Below, piece after piece: positions 1-6,408 of a stretch of 22,233 nt of DNA. Numbering within the stretch: position 1 is the stretch's first letter; the number at the start of each line of letters is the position of its first letter. Below the pieces are notes generated by a model, which had not been told where the DNA came from, ran no database searches, and was given only the letters and a program-made list of their open reading frames with translations. Made by a program: the position numbers and the translations under genes. The DNA comes from a virus: positions 1-22,233 of the IMG/VR virus record IMGVR_UViG_3300037673_000048. One strand, written 5' to 3'.

Positions 1-2
1 CC

Positions 3-215
3 AAACCCCGTGAATGGCCTAACAATGCGCGGTGGGCCCGTGACGAAGCTGCCATGCTTGCTTTTCGAGGCGCGGGCCTGTTGCGCAAGCTGTTGGAAAA
101 CTACTTTGACATTTCAGATGCGGTCAGGATTGCCCTGATTGCACAAGCACAAGATTGTCTCCATCGGATAGACGAACTGATGACACAGGTGGGGGCAGAA
201 AGGAGAGGGGTATGA
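3..215 (+). CDS. Partial hypothetical protein, 5' end missing
   Basis: An open frame enters from the left edge and ends with TGA at 213-215, giving the last 70 residues of a protein. It is charged and helical (for example WARDEAAMLAFRGAGLLRKL), with no motif I recognise. Its stop overlaps the ATG of the next gene (ATGA at 212-215), which is typical of translational coupling within a phage operon. The absence of internal stops and the coupled junction are the reasons to call it a gene. Function is unknown. Confidence 0.6.
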   Translation, partial: KPREWPNNARWARDEAAMLAFRGAGLLRKLLENYFDISDAVRIALIAQAQDCLHRIDELMTQVGAERRGV

Positions 216-352
216 TGAAGGACATTGCGCGAATTTTTTCCATGAAGGAACTAGTTCAACTTAGCGTCCTGATGAAGCGTGGCCTGGGGCAGGAGCAAGC
301 GGCGCTTGCGATCATCCGAGCGCGCTTTGCCAGGATGGACAAGAGAAGCTAG
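212..352 (+). CDS. Small hypothetical protein (46 aa)
   Basis: This short gene starts at ATG 212, which overlaps the stop of the preceding frame, and has AAGGAG about six bases upstream. An in-frame GTG/ATG further upstream would put the start inside the preceding gene, so 212 is preferred. The product is basic and helical (MKELVQLSVLMKRGLGQEQA), perhaps a short helix-turn-helix-like peptide, but no family is recognised. It belongs to the run of tiny early genes at the start of the window. Confidence 0.55.
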   Translation: MMKDIARIFSMKELVQLSVLMKRGLGQEQAALAIIRARFARMDKRS

Positions 353-415
353 AAAGGAGATATAAGCAGTTTCACGGTTTTTATTATTAGATGCGTACTA
401 GTTAGGAGGGTGTAA

Positions 416-658
416 ATGAAGGCCGAGCTTTTAAGAGGTAATGTGCTTGTCAGCTTCTATGACGCGCCAGAGCTAATGGGCAAGCATCCCTGGTTCGCGG
501 GGTTTCGGCCCGATGACAGCGTGGGGAGCTTTGCATTGGGCGAGTGCCCATTTTGCGGGGAGCCCAGCCCGTTGGCGTTCATTGGCAACTACGATGGGTG
601 GAAGCGGATGGGCGTCATGGTATGCCGCCGATGCTGGCGTATCTTCGATGCGTACTAA
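416..658 (+). CDS. Small zinc-ribbon protein (80 aa)
   Basis: An AGGAGGG site lies about seven bases before ATG 416. The protein has two Cys pairs, CPFC near residues 44-47 and CRRC near 70-73, a classic C-x2-C...C-x2-C zinc-ribbon arrangement. It is rich in aromatic residues. Such small zinc-binding proteins are common in the early regions of phages and may bind nucleic acid or partner proteins. The zinc-binding fold is inferred from the cysteine spacing; the specific role is unknown. Confidence 0.7.
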   Translation: MKAELLRGNVLVSFYDAPELMGKHPWFAGFRPDDSVGSFALGECPFCGEPSPLAFIGNYDGWKRMGVMVCRRCWRIFDAY

Positions 659-682
659 GCAGGTGAGAGAAAGGAGTGAAAC

Positions 683-784
683 ATGTATCCTGATGCCTGC
701 TATTGTATTGTGGGAAGCCCAATGGCTGTGAAAAGAAAGGAGGAAGAACGATGCAAAAAGTACACATTGACGAGTATTTGGTGA
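683..784 (+). CDS. Possible micro-protein (33 aa)
   Basis: ATG 683 is preceded by AAAGGAG at a good distance and opens a 33-residue frame ending at TGA 782-784. The frame overlaps the start of the next gene (ATG 751). It has two early cysteines and a Lys/Glu-rich tail, with no recognisable domain. The good ribosome site is the only support, and the 3' half lies in a shadow frame of the next gene, so it may not be real. Confidence 0.3.
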   Translation: MYPDACYCIVGSPMAVKRKEEERCKKYTLTSIW

Positions 785-1030
785 GCCAGGGGCTATGTCC
801 TACCGATAGGTAGTTGCGCCTGGGTTCGCGTCGAGGAAATTTTAGCTCTTCGCCAGGGCAAGGAAGATTGGACAATCACCTACCGTGTCAAAGATGGCAA
901 AGTGACTCAGGCAATCAGGCCCGACCTAGCTCTAGAAATACTTGACCAAGATCTGATGGGCCGAGTGCTTGGCTCAGCGTTTTTCATTATCAACCCTACT
1001 CGGGTTGAGGAAATGGTCTACGTGACCTGA
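751..1030 (+). pseudogene. Small protein gene broken by a +1 frameshift
   Basis: ATG 751 follows a strong AAAGGAGG site. The frame reads MQKVHIDEYLVSQG and then stops at TAG 811. From about 785 a second frame, +1 relative to the first, is open to TGA 1028-1030 without a usable early start. It encodes coherent sequence such as GSCAWVRVEEILALRQGK and RVLGSAFFIINPTRVEEM. Skipping one G in the GGGG run at 789-792 joins the two into a 92-residue protein. The likeliest explanation is a one-base insertion (natural or sequencing); programmed +1 frameshifting is possible but less likely. The family is unknown. Confidence 0.55.
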
Positions 1031-1039
1031 GGGGCGCTG

Positions 1040-1150
1040 ATGTTCTTCGTGTGTTGGAGCATTGCCCAAATGGTCAAGCACGCCGACAGAGTGCTCTTAG
1101 TGATCCATGCCCAAGGGAAACAAGACCGCACTCTGTGCGGCATTCGGTAG
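1040..1150 (+). CDS. Possible small protein (36 aa)
   Basis: ATG 1040 lies ten bases after the preceding stop, with GAGGGGC just upstream. The 36-residue product begins MFFVCWSIAQMVKHADRVLL and ends at TAG 1148-1150. It is too short for family assignment. Position, spacing and a moderate ribosome site are the only evidence. It precedes a strong hairpin. Confidence 0.4.
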   Translation: MFFVCWSIAQMVKHADRVLLVIHAQGKQDRTLCGIR

Positions 1151-1158
1151 TATAACCT

Positions 1159-1182
1159 GTAAGCGTTGTTTGCAGCGCTTAC
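1159..1182 (+). other. RNA hairpin in front of a ribosome site
   Basis: GTAAGCGTTG (1159-1168) pairs with CAGCGCTTAC (1173-1182), giving ten base pairs (one G-U) around a four-base loop. No U-run follows, so this does not look like an intrinsic terminator. It ends 13 bases before the AAAGGAGG of the next gene and could be an RNA processing or stability element. Confidence 0.5.
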
Positions 1183-1204
1183 GATCTGAGAAAGGAGGAA
1201 AATA

Positions 1205-1471
1205 ATGGACAGAGACACTATAGATGCCTTCGGCAGTATGGACGAGCGCGTGGCGGCGCTGGAAGACGCGATGGAAGCGCTGGTGAAAGCCACGACATGT
1301 TTGCTCGACGCTATGCCTCTAATGTGCAGGTTTGACTTGGCTGATGCTGCTGATGCGCTCGAGTTGGATATTAAAAGCCTGGGCCTGGCTCCATATGCTT
1401 ATTGTCCACATGGGGAGCGAACCTTGCTGTGCAACAAGTGCAGAACCGTTGTGCCAGGCCAAACGGAGTAG
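1205..1471 (+). CDS. Hypothetical protein with Cys/His cluster (88 aa)
   Basis: ATG 1205 follows GAAAGGAGG. The first half is acidic and amphipathic (DERVAALEDAMEALVKATT), likely a coiled coil. The C-terminal part has CPHGERTLLCNKC, a C-x-H...C-x2-C arrangement that may bind zinc. A predicted helix followed by a small metal-binding tail is all that can be seen. It lies just upstream of the first copy of the pseudoknot repeat. No family is recognised. Confidence 0.65.
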   Translation: MDRDTIDAFGSMDERVAALEDAMEALVKATTCLLDAMPLMCRFDLADAADALELDIKSLGLAPYAYCPHGERTLLCNKCRTVVPGQTE

Positions 1472-1478
1472 CACAATG

Positions 1479-1636
1479 GCCTGCTCCGTTCGTGACGCTG
1501 GAGGCTCGGCGGGAATGATGCAGGAGTAGCGCTTTGGCTCAGGCGCGGGGAGAATAGCACGGCCTCGGCATATCCCGCGCTGAAATGCGGTGCCGTGCTC
1601 GCTCGATTGCCAAATAGACGGCGGGGCGGGCGGTGG
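1479..1636 (+). repeat. Pseudoknot leader element, copy 1
   Basis: This is the first of two imperfect direct repeats (the other is 2731-2886), about four in five positions identical by eye. GCGCGGG (1543-1549) pairs with CCCGCGC (1574-1580), and AGCACGGC (1556-1563) pairs with GCCGTGCT (1592-1599). The stems interleave as a-b-a'-b', giving an H-type pseudoknot with loops of 6, 10 and 11 bases. The second arm ends 66 bases before ATG 1666, so the element sits in that gene's leader. It matches no RNA family I can name. Confidence 0.7.
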
Positions 1637-1665
1637 AAAAGGAAGGCTGAAATAAGGCAGCGAGG

Positions 1666-1890
1666 ATGGTTATTCGGAACCTAGAGGATAGGCTTGTTTA
1701 TCAACTCCACACCTGGATTTATAGCTGGAAGCTTCAGGGTTACCGATGCGCCTGCGGTCACGTTGTCGAGCTCGTTAGTTCTAAAAATCTTCTTTACCGC
1801 TGTAGGTGCGGAGTCGAGATAATAGTAGAGCCCTGGGACAGCGTAGCTGATAGCGGTGGCGATCATGCGCCATCGGTTTATGATGCATGA
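1666..1890 (+). CDS. Small zinc-ribbon protein (74 aa)
   Basis: The frame runs from ATG 1666 to TGA 1888-1890. Two C-x-C pairs, CACGH near residues 28-32 and CRCG near 46-49, are spaced like a compact zinc ribbon. The rest is aromatic- and Val-rich. The gene lies between the first pseudoknot repeat and the annealing-protein gene, with an AAAGGAGG just after its stop for the next gene. A regulatory or single-strand-binding role is possible but not shown. Confidence 0.6.
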   Translation: MVIRNLEDRLVYQLHTWIYSWKLQGYRCACGHVVELVSSKNLLYRCRCGVEIIVEPWDSVADSGGDHAPSVYDA

Positions 1891-1903
1891 AAGGAGGCAA
1901 GCT

Positions 1904-2722
1904 ATGCACGAAAACCTGAACGAATTGGTTTACTGTGGCGATTTGCGAGGTGAAGATGCTAGGAAAGGAGGAACTGACATGCATATCAAGGAATTGCTTA
2001 AAGAGCTAGGCAAGCCGTTTCCACCAGAAGCCTTTGAGGTTGATGATAGCCGAGGCTTTGAGCTGGTGGGGATTAAGGGCGCTTATGTCATTGAAAGGCT
2101 CAATGAGGTCTTTGGGCCATGTGGCTCGGGCTGGGCGTACACTGTCAAACGAGCCGAGCTGATGGACGACTGGATGATGGTAGACATTGAGCTTCGATAT
2201 TGCATTAACGGCGAATGGAGTGAGCCTATCTTGGCTTTTGGCGACTGCCGCGTTGTGCGAGGGCGCTTGGGCGATGCTCGCAAAGGGGCATTGTCGGATG
2301 CGCTGAAAAAAGCGGCCTCCCTGTTAGGGGTCGGAAATGAGGCGTATAAGGGCCTGTTGCGAACCCAGGAGCAGAGGCAGGGACAAGACAACGTGGCTGC
2401 TAGGGTGGTTGCTATGAAGGCCAGGATGCGCGGGCCTGAGTCTGCGCGGGACGAAGAAGTGGCACAAGATTCGCCAAAAGCGCTGACTGGCATTTCATCG
2501 TCTGAGAGAGCACACCCCTGGCATCTATGTACCGACCTCATAAATAGGGCCAGGCGGGAAATCCCATATTACGAGGACAACGTTCCTCACATCCTCAATA
2601 CGTTACGCAAGCTAGAAGCGGAGGGCGTCATTATCTGGGACTCCACGAGCGTGGACGAGGTATTCGAGGCCCTGAACGAATACGCGCATAAGCGGGCCAA
2701 CGAGAAGGCAAGCAAGGATTAA
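1904..2722 (+). CDS. Rad52-like single-strand annealing protein
   Basis: Phage single-strand annealing proteins of the Rad52/Sak type anneal complementary single strands during recombination-dependent replication. Counting from ATG 1979, residues 50-70 hold the GWAYTVKR-type strand and residues 99-119 the signature DARKGALSDALKKAASLLG. Together these are typical of the Rad52/22 family. The C-terminal third (about residue 170 onward) is variable and charged. There are two in-frame starts, each with its own strong site: ATG 1904 (AAAGGAGG, 272 aa) and ATG 1979 (AAAGGAGG, 247 aa). The Rad52 homology begins after the second, so 1979 is probably the main start. The gene is flanked by the two pseudoknot repeats and precedes the initiator gene. 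Confidence 0.85.
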   Translation: MHENLNELVYCGDLRGEDARKGGTDMHIKELLKELGKPFPPEAFEVDDSRGFELVGIKGAYVIERLNEVFGPCGSGWAYTVKRAELMDDWMMVDIELRYCINGEWSEPILAFGDCRVVRGRLGDARKGALSDALKKAASLLGVGNEAYKGLLRTQEQRQGQDNVAARVVAMKARMRGPESARDEEVAQDSPKALTGISSSERAHPWHLCTDLINRARREIPYYEDNVPHILNTLRKLEAEGVIIWDSTSVDEVFEALNEYAHKRANEKASKD

Positions 2723-2730
2723 CAAGGCTT

Positions 2731-2886
2731 GCCTGCCCTGTTCGTGACGCCCGAGGCTCGGCGGATGATGCAGGAGGGGTATCCTGGCTTAGGCGCGGGG
2801 AGAATAGCGCGGTCTTGATATATCCCGCGCTGAAGTGCGATGCTGCGCTCGCTCCATTGCCAGGTAGACGGCTGGGCGGGCAGGCC
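2731..2886 (+). repeat. Pseudoknot leader element, copy 2
   Basis: This copy aligns with 1479-1636 at an offset of 1252, then 1250 after a 2-base indel. GCGCGGG (2793-2799) pairs with CCCGCGC (2824-2830), and AGCGCGGT (2806-2813) pairs with GCTGCGCT (2842-2849). An A-T pair in copy 1 is G-C here, and two other pairs change to G-U, so pairing is kept while sequence drifts. An extra outer stem, GCCTGCCC (2731-2738) with GGGCAGGC (2877-2884), is perfect in this copy only. The pseudoknot ends 64 bases before ATG 2914. Confidence 0.7.
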
Positions 2887-2913
2887 AATAAATGGAAGTT
2901 GAAGGAGAAAAAA

Positions 2914-3792
2914 ATGGAACAATTCCAGGTGCGTGATGCTCGTACTGAGCATCGCTACTTTGTGGATAACGCGATTATCCGCGTTTATGGGGACAAGTTA
3001 GGGCCGTATGGGATAGCGGCATACAACGCCCTTTGTGTACACGCCGACAAGGACACACAACAATGTTGGCCGTCTTATCAAACGCTGGCTGACTTGGTTG
3101 GGATGAGCAAGCGACAGATGATGCGCGAGATAGCCAAGTTGGTAGAGATGGGACTAGTGCACAAGGAGTCTGGCAAAGATGGCGCCCCCAATACTTACAC
3201 CCTACTTGACCCACCATGCTTGTCACCATGGGGTGACAGGGAGTCACTAGGGGGTGACAGGGAGTCACTAGGGGTAGTGACAGGGAGTCACCCTAACAAT
3301 CCTAATAAGAACAATCCTAAAGAACAATCCTCAAGGAACAATCCTAAAGAACAAAAAAATTCAGAAAATTTTCCAAAAAATTCTGCTGATAGCGAGCTTG
3401 ATGATCCGCTCTTGGCTTTTCTCCGCCGTGAAGAGCCGCAATCAGACAGAGAGCGCATCTTGTATGCGCTTTCAGAGGCGTTGCAAATGCCCTTACCGTC
3501 GGACGAATATCTCTATCGCGTTTGGGAACGTGGCCTTGACAGCCTCATCCGCAATTGCCGCGACCTGGCTGGGAAGCGGCAGCTTGATGCGGAGTTTGCC
3601 AAAGAGATTATCGCGGCTATTCAGCAAGCTCAGGGCCACTGGTCGTTTAAGAAAGCTCATACGCCGACAGCGGTGGTTGTGGCCGCAATTACGGACGCTT
3701 TTCGCGCATCGCGGAGGAAGGCCCCTAAGACTACTGAGGAGCGGCGAGCAAAATATGCTGGCGGGAAATATGCAGGGCAAATACTTACCTGA
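2914..3792 (+). CDS. Replication initiator with N-terminal helix-turn-helix (lambda O-like role)
   Basis: ATG 2914 has GAAGGAG upstream and gives 292 residues. Residues about 20-95 form a winged helix-turn-helix of the type found at the N-terminus of phage replication proteins (SYQTLADLVGMSKRQMMREI, then a wing ending NTYTLL). Residues about 105-160 are low-complexity Asn/Lys/Pro/Glu sequence encoded by the iteron and A/T-rich region. A helical C-terminal domain follows (about 165-290). In lambda, gene O has the same plan: DNA-binding N-terminus, origin inside the gene, and a C-terminus that recruits the helicase machinery. I infer the same role here. No helicase gene is visible in the window. 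The last residues overlap nothing, and the next gene follows after 22 bases. Confidence 0.75.
   Translation: MEQFQVRDARTEHRYFVDNAIIRVYGDKLGPYGIAAYNALCVHADKDTQQCWPSYQTLADLVGMSKRQMMREIAKLVEMGLVHKESGKDGAPNTYTLLDPPCLSPWGDRESLGGDRESLGVVTGSHPNNPNKNNPKEQSSRNNPKEQKNSENFPKNSADSELDDPLLAFLRREEPQSDRERILYALSEALQMPLPSDEYLYRVWERGLDSLIRNCRDLAGKRQLDAEFAKEIIAAIQQAQGHWSFKKAHTPTAVVVAAITDAFRASRRKAPKTTEERRAKYAGGKYAGQILT
3233..3291 (+). repeat. Three palindromic iterons (putative origin)
   Basis: GTGACAGGGAGTCAC occurs exactly three times, at 3233-3247, 3254-3268 and 3277-3291. Start-to-start spacings are 21 and 23 bases, about two helical turns. Each copy is a GTGAC/GTCAC inverted repeat with a five-base centre. 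A related half-site, GTCACCATGGGGTGAC, precedes the first copy. They lie inside the initiator gene, as lambda iterons lie inside gene O. Confidence 0.75.
3292..3390 (+). repeat. A/T-rich unwinding region with AACAATCCT repeats
   Basis: Directly after the iterons, AACAATCCT is repeated at 3295, 3310, 3323 and 3337. A run of A/T follows (AAAAAAATTC, AAAATTTTCC and similar) to about 3390. The contrast with the G/C-rich flanks fits a DNA unwinding element of an iteron-type origin. Confidence 0.65.
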
Positions 3793-3814
3793 CCGCCTAA
3801 TGGAGGAAGACCAA

Positions 3815-4039
3815 ATGACCGTTTGGGACGCAATGGCGTGGCTATTGAGCGCGACTAGCGCGCTTATGCTCTGGCTAATGGGCAACAAGAGCAAGTGGGG
3901 GCCACGCTTAGGGATTTTCAATCAAGTGCTCTGGTTGGCGTATGCCATCGGTCTTAGGCAGTGGGGATTGTTGCCTGGTATAGTGCTCTACACATTTGTT
4001 CACATGCGAAACCTCTACAAGTGGAGGGGTAGGCAATGA
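3815..4039 (+). CDS. Small membrane protein, two predicted helices (74 aa)
   Basis: ATG 3815 follows GGAGGAAG. The protein has a hydrophobic segment at about residues 8-22 (WLLSATSALMLWLM) and a second region at about 33-60 (FNQVLWLAYAIGLRQWGLLPGIVLYTF), with basic residues between and after. It should be an integral inner-membrane protein with one or two spans in its second half. Its tail recalls fragments of PnuC-like transporters, but it is far too short to be a full transporter. Its stop overlaps the next ATG (ATGA at 4036-4039). Confidence 0.6.
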   Translation: MTVWDAMAWLLSATSALMLWLMGNKSKWGPRLGIFNQVLWLAYAIGLRQWGLLPGIVLYTFVHMRNLYKWRGRQ

Positions 4040-4263
4040 AGTGGGAACAATTGGCATTAGCCGTTGATAATGACGGCGGCCTTAGCGTGGGTGACCTAGT
4101 GTGTCACAAAGCGAACTCCGAACTGGTGGGGCGTATCGTCGAGATTAACGGCCAGCAGGCTAGATTGGAATTGCTGACTTGGCCGACGGCATGGTACAGA
4201 GTGTGGTTTGCCAAGCGGCCCATGCCTGCCAGGGTGGAGAACTTAATACTAGCGGAGGCTTAA
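4036..4263 (+). CDS. Hypothetical protein (75 aa)
   Basis: The start overlaps the upstream stop (ATGA), suggesting coupled translation. The sequence (LSVGDLVCHKANSELVGRIVE and after) reads as a small beta barrel, an SH3-like or KOW-like fold with alternating hydrophobic strands. This is only an impression. No family is assigned. The 70 bases after it hold nothing but the strong AAAAGGAGG of the clamp gene. Confidence 0.6.
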   Translation: MKWEQLALAVDNDGGLSVGDLVCHKANSELVGRIVEINGQQARLELLTWPTAWYRVWFAKRPMPARVENLILAEA

Positions 4264-4332
4264 CATGAAATATGGGACTTAGTGGCGATTGACGCTGCGG
4301 ATGTCGCTCATAGACGAAAAGGAGGAAGACAA

Positions 4333-5484
4333 ATGAAGGTCGTTTGTGAACAAGAGAAGTTGCTTACAAGCCTGAAAGCAGTGGGGCAAGCGGTTGGCAG
4401 GCATGGTGTGTTGTCTATCCTGGATCATGTCTTGCTGACTGCTGGCGAAGGGCAATTGCGGGTTTCGGCAACTGACCTGGAGATTGCCGTTGTTTGCCAG
4501 GTGGAGGCCCAAGTGGAGCGCGAGGGCGCTGTGGCGGTGCCCTGGCGGGGCTTATATGATTTGGTGAAGACCTTGGCCCCTGGCCGAATGATGCTCGAAA
4601 GGCACAAGGACAAGAAGGGCAAGGTTGAGGTTACGTGGGAGGGTGGCAGGGCTGGCTTCTATTGCAAGGATGTCGAGGAGTTTCCCTCTCTGCCCACTCT
4701 TGACGATTTTGAGCACCAGATTGGCCTGGAGGCCAATGCGCTCAAGCGGGCAATCCAGCGCGTTGTGCTTGCGGCTGCTCCAGACGACCTTGACAGGCCC
4801 ATTTTGACAGGCGTCTTGTTCGAGGTCGAGGCTGAAGGCCGCCAGTTGACCTTAGTTGCTGCTGATGGGGTTCGGCTTTCGGCTGATACCCTTGAGCTTT
4901 CCGATGAAGCTGGCTTTACAAAGGCTATCGTGCCAGCGCGTGCATTGGCAAGCCTGGCGCGCTTGGTGGATGATGGGGCCGAGACAGTCACTTTCGGCTG
5001 TTCTGACCACCAGGCGATTTTTGTGATGCCTGGCGCAACCGTGATGGCCCAGCTTATTGATGGGCTGTTTCCTGATTGGCACGCAATCGTTCCTGATCCT
5101 CTACCAGAAGAAGTGACGCAGGTGACTGTGAAACGGGAGGCCATGCTACAGGCGTGCTACGCGGCCCGTGTCATTGCGCGCGAGGCTTTCAACAAGGTTG
5201 AGTTGCGTATAGAGCCGCCAGACGAACTGGTTGTGAAAGCCAGTGACATTGTATTTGGCGAGGAGGCAATCAGCGTCGAGGCTCGCGTCGAGGGAGCAAG
5301 GCTTGGCATTGCCTTCGACGTGAAGTATCTCTTGGACGTACTGCGGGCAGTCGAAGAGGAGTGGGTAAGATTTGAGTTTACGTGGCCGACCTCTCCTGGG
5401 GCGCTATATCTGCCCGAAACCCCAGGCTTTGTCCATTTGATTATGCCCATGCACATGTCAGGAGAAGCCACAGTTGGGCCATGA
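4333..5484 (+). CDS. dnaN: DNA polymerase III beta sliding clamp
   Basis: The 383-residue product has the length and three-domain repeat of bacterial DnaN. The clamp encircles duplex DNA and tethers polymerase and other proteins. Recognisable stretches are MKVVCEQEKLLTSLKAVGQA at the start, LSILDHVLLTAGEGQLRVSA in domain 1, RPILTGVLFEVEAEGRQL and LVAADGVRLSADTL in domain 2, and FDVKYLLDVL then PGFVHLIMPM at the C-terminus. The start at ATG 4333 is fixed by AAAAGGAGG. A phage-encoded clamp beside an initiator suggests the phage builds part of its own replisome on host polymerase. The stop overlaps the next ATG. The amino acid signature is clear. Confidence 0.93.
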   Translation: MKVVCEQEKLLTSLKAVGQAVGRHGVLSILDHVLLTAGEGQLRVSATDLEIAVVCQVEAQVEREGAVAVPWRGLYDLVKTLAPGRMMLERHKDKKGKVEVTWEGGRAGFYCKDVEEFPSLPTLDDFEHQIGLEANALKRAIQRVVLAAAPDDLDRPILTGVLFEVEAEGRQLTLVAADGVRLSADTLELSDEAGFTKAIVPARALASLARLVDDGAETVTFGCSDHQAIFVMPGATVMAQLIDGLFPDWHAIVPDPLPEEVTQVTVKREAMLQACYAARVIAREAFNKVELRIEPPDELVVKASDIVFGEEAISVEARVEGARLGIAFDVKYLLDVLRAVEEEWVRFEFTWPTSPGALYLPETPGFVHLIMPMHMSGEATVGP

Positions 5485-6404
5485 TTGACTACAAAAGGCG
5501 GGTTCGCTTGATGCGGCAGTATCAGGCGATGGAGCTAGATGCCAAAATTCGATACGCCAATCGGCTTATAGAGGCTGGGCTGGAGCTGGCCGATATGCCG
5601 TGTGTGGCCTGGAGCGGGGGCAAGGACAGCACGGTTATGCTGCACCTGGTGCGCCAGTTTGACCCTGACATTGTTGTGCTTTTCAACGACACCAAGGTGG
5701 AATTCCCCGAAACGCTCAAGTTTGTGCGGCGCGTGAGCAAGGAGTGGGGACTAAACCTGCACGTTGCAAAGCCGGAGCGGGGCAAAGACTTCTGGTGGTG
5801 TGTGGAGCAATACGGGTGGCCGCTGTTTGGCAAGGCGGCTGCTCGCCGAACCACAAACTTGCCTGAGCGTTATGCCAAGGTGCGAAGTAGCGGGGTGCGC
5901 ATCACGGCCCAGTGTTGCTATTGGCTCAAAGAGAAGCCGTCTTTGCGTGTTTACCGCGCACTTGGGATTGACGTGCTCTTTCTCGGCCTCATGGCAAGCG
6001 AAAGCCGACTGCGTTTATTTCAGTGGTGTCGCACTGGCGATCTGTACTGGAATAAGGAAAAGGGACTGTGGCATGTATTGCCCCTGGCCGTGTGGACGGA
6101 TGAGGACATTTGGGAGTACCACCGCCGTCACGATTTGCCCTTGTGCGAGCTTTACGCGATGGGCCACAGGCGCAACGGCTGTTGGCCTTGTGGCATGGGC
6201 ATAGGGTTTCCAGACAATCATTTGGCCTTGCTGCGCAGGACGCACCCTAAATTGTGGAGGTTTCTTATGATTGACAAGGGCTTAGCTAGGGAATTGCTCA
6301 AGGTCAAGTTAGCCCTGGACGACGGCCAGATGAACCTTTTTGCCGCTACCTGGGACATTGAGGCGCTATTGCGGCAGCGGCCTTGTTTCTTCGATAGGCT
6401 CTAG
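5481..6404 (+). CDS. PP-loop ATPase, PAPS reductase/DndC-like family
   Basis: ATG 5481 overlaps the dnaN stop (ATGA). The 307-residue protein has the PP-loop SGGKDS at residues 45-50, in the context CVAWSGGKDSTVMLHL. This loop binds ATP and adenylates a substrate in the PAPS reductase, ATP sulfurylase and DndC families. Further features are FNDTKVEFPETL, a CC pair in ITAQCCYWLKEKP, an exposed Cys pair in NGCWPCGMG, and a W-T-DEDIW motif typical of this family. In phages these proteins are usually annotated simply as PAPS reductase; a role in sulfur transfer or nucleic-acid modification fits better than sulfate assimilation. The radical SAM gene follows immediately. Confidence 0.85.
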   Translation: MIDYKRRVRLMRQYQAMELDAKIRYANRLIEAGLELADMPCVAWSGGKDSTVMLHLVRQFDPDIVVLFNDTKVEFPETLKFVRRVSKEWGLNLHVAKPERGKDFWWCVEQYGWPLFGKAAARRTTNLPERYAKVRSSGVRITAQCCYWLKEKPSLRVYRALGIDVLFLGLMASESRLRLFQWCRTGDLYWNKEKGLWHVLPLAVWTDEDIWEYHRRHDLPLCELYAMGHRRNGCWPCGMGIGFPDNHLALLRRTHPKLWRFLMIDKGLARELLKVKLALDDGQMNLFAATWDIEALLRQRPCFFDRL

Positions 6405-6408
6405 GAAG

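Noticed and set aside
3233-3345. CRISPR-like repeats
   Set aside because: The repeats are short (9-15 bases) with spacers of 4-9 bases and lie inside a coding region; they fit iterons, not a CRISPR array.
3398-3814. Long frame upstream of the 3815 membrane-protein start, overlapping the initiator gene
   Set aside because: It is a shadow in another frame of the initiator; the ribosome site GGAGGAAG points to ATG 3815.
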